This document shows, one piece after another, positions 23,974 through 33,240 of a DNA stretch of 64,000 bases. The stretch is taken from the NCBI GenBank assembly GCA_014871385.1, contig CM026428.1, positions 6,551,471 to 6,615,470 of the forward strand. Reading direction: 5' to 3'. A program made the position numbers and the translations under genes. The notes below the pieces were generated by a model. That model had not been told where the DNA came from and ran no database searches. It saw only the letters and a list, made by a program, of their open reading frames with translations. Numbering within the stretch: the first letter of the stretch is position 1; each line of letters begins with the position of its first letter. This stretch comes from Ceratodon purpureus. Taxonomy: Eukaryota > Streptophyta > Bryopsida > Pseudoditrichales > Ditrichaceae.

Positions 23974-24726
23974 CCCCTAAACGCCTTATCGACCGAAAAC
24001 TGGTCGATCTCATTTTTACAAGTTTCATATTTATCATCCAAATGACCATTTTTTATGCATTTCTTCTTCATGTTGAAAACTTGTAAAGATCTATCTAACA
24101 TCATCATTGAATCCTCAAAATGATGATTTCATGAATTCTGGTGCCACCCTAAAATCCAAAACATCAATACCGTGTGTGTATTCAAAAATCACTAAAAGCT
24201 GGAAGCTGAAACGCAATTTTGACTATCAGGATGATGTTTTTTGCATTTGAGGCAAACTAATGACATGTAGCTTTGCAAATCTACTTTGCAGTCCAATTTG
24301 AAATTTTGAAATATACTAAAAATCAAGTGATTTATAGCTGGATTAAGGTGAAGGGGTATAACTGTGGCTATTTCTTGATTTTCCACGGTTTTAGGTTTTG
24401 TCATCATATTTTTGGATTAAAACATTATTTTTGAGCAGAGTAACCAGTATGAGGTTATTGGTTGTCATGTACATCTATGACATATATTTCGTGATTTGTT
24501 GATATAAGTCATATTTGATATGAATTTTCTTTGTTTGTTTTTGTTTGAAAATTTATAATAATTACATAATGAAATCATTAATTTTGGGATAATTATTGCT
24601 TGCAGATATCATGTGTACCTATCTAAGAAAAATTAAAAACTCCTACTTTACATTATTTATAGTGGAAAATTAGTGCATCCAAAGTCAAAGTTTATTTCCA
24701 TGATCATAGGCTGAGGCAATTGGGAG
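23974..24726. mobile_element. TTAA-flanked non-autonomous DNA transposon (element E)
   Basis: A 753-bp insertion between two TTAA sites (23970-23973 and 24727-24730). The left end is CCCCTAAACG; the right end is a diverged CAATTGGGAG. Homologous repeat modules at about 21815 and 25525 continue straight across this point (GGTACTC..AATGTAAAAG), giving natural empty sites. It carries no transposase. The TTAA target suggests the piggyBac superfamily. Confidence 0.72.
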
Positions 24727-24734
24727 TTAAAATG

Positions 24735-25139
24735 TAAGAATTATTAGCGCCAGTGTTGTTTGTTGCTTGATTTGCAGGTTGTTACTTATTTTTGGGTTTT
24801 TTGGGACAAATGCCACTTTTCTTACAAGTCGTTACTTTTTATTTTTCCTTTTTTTTTCGGAAACAACTGTAACCTTGTATTTCTACAAAAAACAGAGAAA
24901 TAAGAAGCGCCACCGCTGTGCCAAGTAGGCAAGTCTTCCTTCTGACAGAGAGGTCGTTACTTTGCAGCAATAGTGAAGTTTGACATCCAAGTTCCGGAAA
25001 AAGAATAAAAAAATAAAATATGCCAAGCATGGTTAGCTAGTCAAATAGAAATGGATCGAGTGTAACGCCCAGCAAAAACCATACTAACCATGGTTGGCGC
25101 CAGCGCCATTTGGTTTATGAGCCGTATGTCTAAATTCAC
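24735..25139. repeat. M repeat module, copy 2
   Basis: Resembles M copy 1 with an added T-rich stretch; it is separated from its left part by element E and ends with a palindrome. Confidence 0.75.
25094..25109. repeat. GGCGCC palindrome in M module
   Basis: TTGGCGCCAGCGCCAT, CA-centred, same flanks as the 22074 copy. Confidence 0.9.
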
Positions 25140-25530
25140 TCAGGAATTCGTATTTTGAGCCCAAAAACGTTTTGTTTCGTACCTTGCAACTTGTGCACCA
25201 CGAGGTTCCGGTTTTAATTAGTTTGTGTCATTTTGGACCAGGATGCAGCCGAGTCTGCCTTCAAGTTACGTCTGGGGTCCTTTGATTTCGCTAGCAAGCA
25301 GACCCGAACCGAACCATGATCCAATTGACGATTACTGTTGCTGAGGCCGGGTTACTTATAATTACCCATGTTCACCTCACCGAACAGTACGGGATAAATC
25401 GATATGCTTTCCATTCACCATGCCTTTGGTTCCATCAGCATTATCCAGAAATTCTGAATAAATGGACTCAGTAACTTTAAAGAATTCTGAATAAATGGAC
25501 TCAGAAACTTTGAAGAATTCTTGTTTCAAG
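25140..25530. repeat. R repeat copy 4
   Basis: Close to copies 2 and 3, with a shortened terminal minisatellite. Confidence 0.8.
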
Positions 25531-25544
25531 TGAGCTAAGTAGGT

Positions 25545-25829
25545 ACTCAAAATGTAAAAGTCATCAGCGCAAGGACGTTGTTTCCTCCTTGGTTAGCAGA
25601 TTGTTACTTTTTTTTCGTTTTTTGGGACAAATGCCACTTTTATTACAGTTCGTTACTTTTCATCATCAGTGGAATTTCACATCCATGTTCCGGGAAAAGA
25701 ATAAAAACATAAAATATGCCAAGCATGGTTAGCTGGTCAATTAGAAATGGATTGAATGTAACTCCCAACAAAAATCATTCGAAACATGGTTGGCGCCAGC
25801 GCCATGTGGTTTATAATTCGTATTTCTAA
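25545..25829. repeat. M repeat module, copy 3
   Basis: Contains GCCAAGCATGGTTAGCTGGT and a palindrome near its end; it is more diverged than copies 1 and 2. Confidence 0.75.
25790..25805. repeat. GGCGCC palindrome in M module
   Basis: TTGGCGCCAGCGCCAT, CA-centred. Confidence 0.9.
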
Positions 25830-26150
25830 ATTCACTCTGGAATTCGTATTTTGAGCTTTAAAAAGTTTTGTTTCGTACCTTGCAACTTGTGCATCACGAG
25901 GTTCCGGTTTGAGTTAGTTTGTGTCATTTTGGACCAGGATGCAGCTGAGTCTGCCTTCAAGTTACGTCTGGGGTCCTTTGATTTCGCTAGCAAGCAGACC
26001 CGAACCGAACCATGATCCAATTGACGATTAGTGTTACTGAGGCCAGGTTACTTATAATTACCCATGTTCGCCTCAACAAACAGTACGGGATAAATTTATA
26101 TTTTTTCCATTCACCCTGCCTATGGATCCGTTTGCTTTTTCAAGAAATTG
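25830..26150. repeat. R repeat copy 5
   Basis: Last copy of the family in the window, again immediately after an M module. Confidence 0.8.
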
Positions 26151-26189
26151 TGGACTAATGGACTTGGTATCTTTGCCGAATTCAGCAAC

Positions 26190-26640
26190 AATATTTTGCT
26201 AATGGAGTATTGCTGTAGTAGGTTATCACGTGTTCATGTATCTCCAGAGTTACCTTAAGACGGTGGATTTCAAGGCTCAGAATCATTCCATTGATACTTT
26301 GCCAGATTAACAGATCATTAATGTTGCGCGATTCATCAGCTTTTCGAGTTCCACAATTCAGTGTGCATTTTCTTAAAGGCTCAACTGCAAAATGGAAGCT
26401 TTAGTGAAATCGTGAAGCCTGTATAATCTTGGTCTACATTTCCACTACACATTTTCGAAGACAGCATACCTCTATGTCGTCTATATTCCAAGGCTCATCC
26501 AAATGTCTTGGTGTCTGCGTGGATTCTTTTCTGATCACCGAATGGTTGGCGCCATGTTCGAGGTGTTTCTGATCCTCTAATAGATGGCGCCAGCGCCATA
26601 AGGTACATCAACCGGTCCCACTAATATATATGGTTCATTT
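26190..26640. repeat. T repeat module, copy 2
   Basis: Matches T copy 1, including the half-site (about 26546) and the terminal ACATCAACCGGTCCCACTAA. A related tail recurs at 32385-32470. Confidence 0.75.
26584..26599. repeat. GGCGCC palindrome in T module
   Basis: ATGGCGCCAGCGCCAT, CA-centred. A further half-like site, CTGGCGCCAAGCCAT, lies at about 26681. Confidence 0.9.
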
Positions 26641-27161
26641 ATCATGTCTCTAGCCCCTTGCTTACTTCTCCTTTCCGTTGCTGGCGCCAAGCCATTCACT
26701 ACTATGATATACTAGTTGTAAGGATTTCTATTGTTTCTGGCATCCCAGTACTACATCTCTGCCCAAAATGAGTTGACTGTTAGCCTCATACCGGTTAGAA
26801 CATCTGCAGCACATAGAAATCTGTGAAGCATATACATCTTGTAATGGTATTTTTTCGCATTCAAGAGAAACTTTACTTTTCAAAATTGATGATCCTCGAC
26901 TATGCTATAACTTGGATACCACACCTTAGTTAGTTTAAAAGTCGTATATTCCGGTATTTGTATATTCGCTATAAATCCGTTCCCAATTTACTTGACAAGC
27001 CTGGTTCTCTTGGACGGTTTCTTGAATCTAATTTCCTCTACTATGCGGCCTATATCCCTGCCTGCATTTTTGCAGCAGTGTAGTATACTCACATACATAA
27101 TTCGTCATAAACCACAAAGACTGGTGATTATCAAGTGAAAAAATACAGTCTACCTCAATGT
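26641..27161. other. Intergenic, no gene seen
   Basis: Unique sequence apart from one half palindrome. It lies beyond the 3' end of the minus-strand RING-like gene and may hold its 3' untranslated region. Confidence 0.5.
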
Positions 27162-28671
27162 CTAGCTTTTGTTAAGAGATTTCCGCTTCCTTTTGTAGTT
27201 GAGCCCGCCGATGTCTGAGTTCAGATGCCCTTTCTTTCCGTCTTGGGTAGCCCCTTCGTCAATTTTATGCGCCTTGAACGGATCTGTAGAGTTTATTAGG
27301 AGATTAACTTATTTTTTATTTTCTGACACAACTAAAAGGTAACCTTTACTGCAGATGAAAAGAGAACAGAGACAAAGCAGCCCCGCCAGGGCCGGCGAGG
27401 CCAGGGACTCAGGAGATTAACTTCGATATTCAAAAGTATGAAGTCGAAAAACATTGCAAGACTCAGAACTTGGAATTGGATTTAGCAAGGCTTAGAAGAA
27501 ACGTACCTGGAATATGAAGTAGTCCGAAGCTTCTTTTCCAGACAGTCGGGAATTCCTTCTTGCAGTTGCTATTAGCACATGTGTCCTGGATCCAATTCTG
27601 CATTACTACGCACCATGGATGATAGGTACAGAGACAAGGTGCAATAACAATATCTAGGTTTGGAAATCCGATTTTGCACAGAGCACATGTCGAAATGGAT
27701 ATGTTCTGCACAGAAGTTTTGTGGTCAGGATCGAAATCAAGGACTTCAATCGCTGCGCCTGGAGCTCGAAAGAGTGGGAAGTTGGATCGATCCAGCAGCT
27801 TCTGCTTCACGGCCATTAGCTCCTGAAACTTGGACAAGTGCTGGCTCTTTAATCGGTTGAGACGGAGCTCCTCGTCCATGGCCACGGTGAGTGCTCTCTC
27901 TGTGACTTTAAGTTGATCCTCCAAAATTCGAATGCGAGATGAGTACCCTATAACCTCGTCCGATTCTCTCTTCACTTCGGCCTTGAACTTAGCTATGAGA
28001 ACCTCGTCCCCCGATCTAAAATAGAGATGCTTCATGCCCTGGATTTTTTCCAGCAGCTGTTTTGACTTGTCTAACAGTTCGTATAGGCAATGAATCTCGA
28101 ATTGGTACTTTTCCTTGTCTGCTTCGGAAAGTGCATTTTGGACCGAAGATCGATTCTCAACCTTGCACCGAAACTCTTCGTTGTGTGCGACACTGAACTG
28201 TTCATATTCGATGCGAGCTGCCTCTATTTCTCTGTCCAGCCTTTCCACCACTACATCAGAGAATGGTTTAAACGGACACTTACAGGAGTAGGTAATGACT
28301 GGAGCATGTGCTTCCTCGACCTTCTTCCCTCTCCAACGGTCTGCCGCGTATGCTGCCCAGTTCATCGGGTGGAGATGGCAAACTTCTGAAATTAGGGCAC
28401 GCGCGAAGCTCTCCGGGATAAAGTTTCCCTCGGGAATGGACTGACATTGCCAAATTGCTGGGTACAATTCTTGGACACGCTCTTTCAAACGCTCAGACTT
28501 TGCGGCAGTATATACATACCCCCTGTGTTTCTCTCTATTCCCGAACATGAAGTGTAACTCCTCGTTTGTTACATGGTTGCAATCTCTAATCGGGTCCAGA
28601 CCACTGTTCGGAAGTCGGGCCTCTACAGCAAACCAGGGCTCCTTACCTCGCTCAAGCCTACGCTGGCTCAT
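27162..28671 (-). CDS. Coiled-coil protein with RING-like module and basic tail (two exons)
   Basis: Exon 1 runs from 28671 to 27507 and exon 2 from 27283 to 27162 on the minus strand, with a 223-bp intron (donor GTACGT, acceptor CTCTACAG) and consistent phase, giving 428 residues. The N-terminal 140 residues have no recognised fold. A long coiled-coil region (about 150-300) precedes a Cys/His module (about 326-376) with CALC, APCLCTYHPWC and CKKEFPTVW, matching the module at 5028-6110. Exon 2 ends with YKRKRKSLNKS, a probable nuclear signal. A single-exon reading would replace this tail by a short Leu/Ser tail; the shared intron position in the related gene favours the spliced form. A SINE-like insertion lies inside the intron. 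A ubiquitin-ligase role is possible but not shown. Confidence 0.7.
27311..27410 (-). mobile_element. SINE-like retroposon with 13-bp target duplication
   Basis: An insert of about 100 bp is flanked by exact AGGAGATTAACTT copies (27298-27310 and 27411-27423). On the minus strand it starts GAGTCCCTGGCCTCGCCGGC and ends in an A-rich tail. It matches a copy at 39780-39895. It lies inside the intron of the RING-like gene, on the same strand. No tRNA-type promoter boxes were recognised. Confidence 0.8.
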
Positions 28672-29029
28672 CTTGGCTAAACTATGGATTTGATTTCAAA
28701 GTGAGCTTCTAAAATTAGTCCCCACACACAGTTTCTGGACTTCGCTATTTGTTACAACTGCTTCTCTCCTCAGATTCAGGATATGGATGTTGATATTTAT
28801 ACATTAAGTAATATGCACTTGAACCGGCCTTGAATCATCTGCTGGTGAAGTTATGTCGTTTTAGCTTAAACGTCACTTCAAGCTTTTATTTTTCAGCCAT
28901 TCAGTAAACCCAACGCATGAATGTTGTCAAAGAGTAATCTTATTTTGATACTTAAGAAGATGATACTGGCCGGAAGAAGGCGTTATTGTCGGTTTGAGCT
29001 AGATTAATGTATCCCATCTTATCTCGTGT

Positions 29030-29326
29030 TTATTTGACTTGATGGGTTTGACCCATTTTGCAATCTACACTCCACCTGAGCATATATGGCGCCGGCGCCA
29101 CCTTCATAGCTCTACGTGACACTCTGCATTTATTTTCTTCCCTTGCCTTTGGGTACTGTTTAGCTATTATGGCCATCTGGTTTTGCTTGATCAGCATCAG
29201 GCTGTCAATAACCTTCGTGCAGAGAAGGTTGAATTCGATAATGTTCAGATGTGTTGGGATTGAGCCGGCGGCTATGTTTTCAATGTCTTGTTCAATGACA
29301 CTTAGCTTTTTCTGTAACTTTGAATG
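29030..29326 (-). pseudogene. Possible relic of the coiled-coil/RING-like family
   Basis: A minus-strand open stretch with a coiled-coil-like segment (LQKKLSVIEQDIENIA, then IIEFNLLCTKVIDSL) resembles the coiled coil of the gene at 5028-6110, which has LREKMGELGRE and FNEFNSLLALLL. It lacks an ATG start, is preceded by a stop and has no RING-like module. A palindrome copy (29086) lies within it. The similarity is judged by eye and is weak. Confidence 0.33.
29086..29101. repeat. GGCGCC palindrome
   Basis: ATGGCGCCGGCGCCAC, CG-centred. Confidence 0.88.
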
Positions 29327-29434
29327 CAAACTTTATCGCGCGCGCCAAATAGCGTGTACTCTTCATGTAATTTACAGATGTAGTTGGTGACGAGAGACTT
29401 TGTCGGGTATGTGTGAATCGACTCGGGCATGGAG

Positions 29435-29450
29435 TTGGCGCCGGCGCCAG
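29435..29450. repeat. GGCGCC palindrome
   Basis: TTGGCGCCGGCGCCAG, CG-centred. Confidence 0.88.
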
Positions 29451-30787
29451 TCGTCTTTTGTGGATCCTTGGACTAGTTCAACCGTAATTGTTTTTCAAAT
29501 TTCTCTTTGAAGACACGTAATAAGAGTTTATTACTGCAATGGACAAGTTCATTTTTTAATGTCACATTCTGTTCCGCAAATCCGATCTTGGTAACCGCGG
29601 TCAGTTTTATGTTGGAAATCGTTTTTCGGAGCTTTACCGGGGTGGTGTTGGATTAAGTTATTTGGAATACGGAGATCTGATCACAATTTGTCCTGTATTC
29701 TCTGTTTGGGCCTTGCTCGATTTTAACATATAATATAATGGCCGTTTCTTTCATTAATCAGGTTTGTTATTTTCTATTCTATGACCAGCATTGCTAGGGA
29801 TTATAATTCGAACATTACCATTTAGCAGTTGGTTCTATTTTAAATCTAGATTTTTTGTCCATAAAGTAAAACGTCGTTGCTATTCTCTGAGGAATCTTAA
29901 TGCAGAACAGTTGAATAATCAAACTAGCTGATATCCTATATTTAAACTAGTACCTGGATTGTCCAGGAAACCGAAAATACTTATGGGACCAGTTGATTCG
30001 TGGCACTGAATGTGTGGCAGCGTCTGGTGGTAATATTTGGCCAAGGTCACGAATTGGTATGTATTGGTTCGTGTTGTGTAATTTGAATATAGTGACTCTT
30101 TGTGAATATTAACTTAGAACTTTTGCTCTTACCCGTAATCTCAAGTGCAGCGTCTGTGGATATTGCTTTTGTTAGTATGCGGCAATATTAATTTGGATTT
30201 ACTGAGATATTTATACTTTCCTTGGATAATTATATGTTAATCCTGGGGTAGGTGGACATAAACTTTTATGATATGAGTTTTTAATTTCATTTCCATTTTC
30301 CATCCTTAGAAGGCAAACCAAGACTATTATGAGGTGAGTAAACGATTTTGGTTCAAAACGGCGCTGAAGTTTAAATCTTTAGTTTTATTTCTTAGATCTT
30401 TTTGATTTCATTCGCGTTGTGACAGAACATTCCGTTTCGAGTCGGGGGGGTGTCATTTGTTCTGCTGCTTTGACGGCCAGGTTTTCTGTTGCTACATTGG
30501 TCAGCGTGCTGTACGAAATCTCCTTGACGATTGTTGATATGAATTAAGTCCAGGCATCTGTTTGCGGCTGTGATAATTACTGCTTGGTTTAGAGTTTAGG
30601 TTATGACCAGTATGAAAGGATTTTGTCGTTTTTATTACTGTCGTAGGCTGTGATTCTTTCCCACTTTCTCTTGGCTCTGCAGAATATAGCGCTCTTCGAT
30701 TTTTCCATCCTTGAATTCCATCAGTATCGTAGTGCAGAATTCCTGTTGCATTGAATCCATAGCATTTTAGAATCCATCCGGTTAGTC
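29451..30787. other. Intergenic, possible promoter of the 30788 gene
   Basis: No coding region, repeat or clear TATA box recognised in 1.3 kb. Composition is moderately AT-rich and T-rich on the plus strand. Confidence 0.45.
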
Positions 30788-31528
30788 ATGGGTGAGGCTG
30801 AACATAGGAGATCAGTGAAGCGAAAATCCTGTATGGTTACTTCTGACCTCGGATGTGTAGGATTGTTGGACTTGGAAGAACCGGATTTGCCGGTATGGAT
30901 TGGAGCATCCACTAGACGTCATGGTGAGTATCAGCATCTTCGTGACGCTCCTCAAAATTTGCGGGAGCTGATGCAATGGTTACGTAGCGTCTCGGAGTTT
31001 GAGGAAGCGTCCGCTTTGCAGTGTCCAAGTATCAAATCAGTGTTTGATCTAGCTGGACCGTCTTGGGACGGAAGCTGGACATCCGAGGCTATCCTTTCAT
31101 TTCAAGCAGCAGCTAATGCATCCGGGGTTATGCACCCCCCTCTCCAATTCCGCAAAGCGATGCAGAGATGTGGTCCTTCGATGACTGCTTCCTCTCCGAC
31201 AACTTTCTGTCGTAATAATGCTAGTCCTCGGCCAGACTCTGCAGACCGAAGTAATCCGGAGGCCCTGAGGAAATCTCATAGTTCAGCTGTTGAATTGTTT
31301 GTAGTTCCGGATTTGATCCCCCTTGTTATTCTCTCGGATTCTAGTCGTGGATCTGGTTCCGGCGATGATGGAGGGGACGATGGCGATGTGGGAGATGATG
31401 AATTTGATAGCTTGGCTTTGTCACATCTGGTCACAGACGATGCCCTCGTCCACCTTTCGGCAGGTTTGGATATTTTTCATGCATTTAAGTCTTGCGTTGA
31501 ATTTGTCGTCTGTAGTTTAGCCTTCTAG
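30788..31528 (+). CDS. Hypothetical protein with acidic Gly/Asp-rich segment
   Basis: A single-exon frame of 246 residues from an ATG, GC-richer than its flanks. The N-terminus has a basic patch (RRSVKRKSC) that could be a nuclear signal. A strongly acidic linker (SGSGDDGGDDGDVGDDEFD) lies at about 190-210, followed by a hydrophobic C-terminus. No known domain recognised. A GTGAGTATC at about 30923 could be a splice donor, so the true 3' structure may differ. Palindrome copies lie on both sides, as for the other left-half genes. Confidence 0.5.
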   Translation: MGEAEHRRSVKRKSCMVTSDLGCVGLLDLEEPDLPVWIGASTRRHGEYQHLRDAPQNLRELMQWLRSVSEFEEASALQCPSIKSVFDLAGPSWDGSWTSEAILSFQAAANASGVMHPPLQFRKAMQRCGPSMTASSPTTFCRNNASPRPDSADRSNPEALRKSHSSAVELFVVPDLIPLVILSDSSRGSGSGDDGGDDGDVGDDEFDSLALSHLVTDDALVHLSAGLDIFHAFKSCVEFVVCSLAF

Positions 31529-31850
31529 GAGGGTTGTGCATGTGGATTATTCAACTGGAATCAGTTGTGGCTCGCTTTTTGTTTCGTGCATCAACAAGTC
31601 ATTTCGGATTTCAGCATTATATGCAGCGCTTGACTGGCTATTTTGATGCATTCTACAGAACTTGTTACTCGAGCCCCGGCGGAACCCCCCGTTCTTTCTC
31701 ATGTTCTTCGTGAACTGGATTTTCCTCACTGAACTCCCTAGTCATCGTAGACACGGACTTATTCAGTGACAATTTTCTTGAGGTTTAATCCCATTCATAT
31801 TGGTCGAGTGGGATCGAAATTATTAAGGTTCTGTTCAAGTTCGTGCCCAC

Positions 31851-31866
31851 TTGGCGCTGGCGCGAT
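31851..31866. repeat. GGCGCC palindrome, TG-centred
   Basis: TTGGCGCTGGCGCGAT, the only copy with the TG centre on the plus strand; the right arm is altered. Confidence 0.75.
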
Positions 31867-32414
31867 GGTCGATGTTTTTCTCTGTTCACCTCTGATTTCT
31901 TGAATTCAGGTATTTTTGGTGCATCAAGGCGACTTTGGAGTTCAACTTTCAATGTGAGGACTTACCATTCCTACATTTGTTTTGCTCTGAGCGTTCGCAC
32001 CATTGCAATGTGAACTGACTAGAGCATTTTGCTTTTTTTCCTGAGTGTATGGAGTTGTATTAATGATCGTCCAGTCTTTGCTCCACTATTCGTGGTGTTT
32101 TTCTTATCGCTCATACTGAATGAGGAATCTTCTCTCGTTCATCTTAAGCCGTACCTTTCATGCCTTTACGATGAGTTCGTTCTCCACTCCTAGGTTAGAT
32201 AGTTTTCCTTTTGTGTATGCAAAATGTGTGAACGTTTGCAAATTTGAATGTTGCAGTGGCCAATTTTCGCATCGATGCAATGGATGTCAGTGCGCATATG
32301 AAATCGTGATGTATCTGTTTTATGTTTCAACACTTTGCCTTTTATCCGAGAGTGTGCGTGAAAACTTTTATGTCGTCAGCAAACATCTTCGAGGTGTTCC
32401 TGATCACCTAATGG

Positions 32415-32430
32415 GTGGCGCCAGCGCCAT
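32415..32430. repeat. GGCGCC palindrome
   Basis: GTGGCGCCAGCGCCAT, CA-centred; flanks resemble the T modules. Confidence 0.88.
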
Positions 32431-32898
32431 ATGCTTTATCAGCCTGTCCCTCTTATTTTATCGTTTATTAACCATGTTATGAGCCGCTTGCTGTATTTTT
32501 TTACTAAATCGCACCGTTGCTGGCTGCATTTTATTGACTTTTTTTATGGTGTTGCGATATGGAGTTGTCTTGTTCTGGGATCACTCCATTTCGGTACTCT
32601 TCCACTATCCCCAATGATTTCATTTTCTGGCTGTTGCCGGTCACAGATGTCAACACATGTTCGATGGGGCTGTGCTAACCTGCATCCTCGATGATAGCAC
32701 TTATTAGAGCCCCGAATGGATTTTTTCCAAATACATACCACTAACATGCGCCGTGAGTAGGGCGACTGCGCAATTGCTACATAGGGCCTTCAGTCAGCCT
32801 GCTTGTAAATGCAGCAAACAGTCTTGTGGATGATTTTCTTTCAATGTTGATTTTCTTTGCATCAGAACTTTGAAAACATTGGTTTACAAGCTTTACAG

Positions 32899-32914
32899 GA
32901 GGCGCGAGCGCCAA
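32899..32914. repeat. GGCGCC palindrome, variant
   Basis: GAGGCGCGAGCGCCAA, one arm altered; the last copy in the window. Confidence 0.7.
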
Positions 32915-33240
32915 GCGGCAAGCAGTGAATTTTGTCTTGGACAATTTTAGACATTTCCTCTTTTCGCTCCGTATCAGTACTGTATCTTTGGTATTTTATA
33001 CGTATTTGGTATTGTACTCTGGATGGTTTTCATTCTTATGCCGGTCGCGTATTACGTCGTACGTATTGTGTGGCTGTACACGTATTTCTATCATTGAACT
33101 TTCGAAGGATCTCGTGGATGATTTCCCTGTTCGCGATTAGCTTTTCGTATCTGACCACGTTATCATCCTTTGCACTTTTCTCAGACGGTGGTGCAGCCTG
33201 GCCTACTTACTTACCGATACGGCCTATATAAGTACTTGTT

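Larger units (their letters stand above)
31529..33240. other. Intergenic with the last palindrome copies
   Basis: No gene recognised. It holds three palindromes and a T-module tail at 32385-32470. It ends at a TATATAAG motif (about 33224-33231), which could be a promoter or part of a decayed element. Confidence 0.5.

Noticed and set aside
22116-26020. A similar peptide encoded on the minus strand in R repeat copies 2, 3 and 5
   Set aside because: Similarity follows from DNA identity of the repeats; frames are short, start and end variably, and copies 1 and 4 do not keep them open.
1-33000. Left half as an integrated giant-virus fragment
   Set aside because: No viral core gene was recognised, several genes have spliceosomal introns, and the only clear mobile-element gene is a MULE-type transposase.
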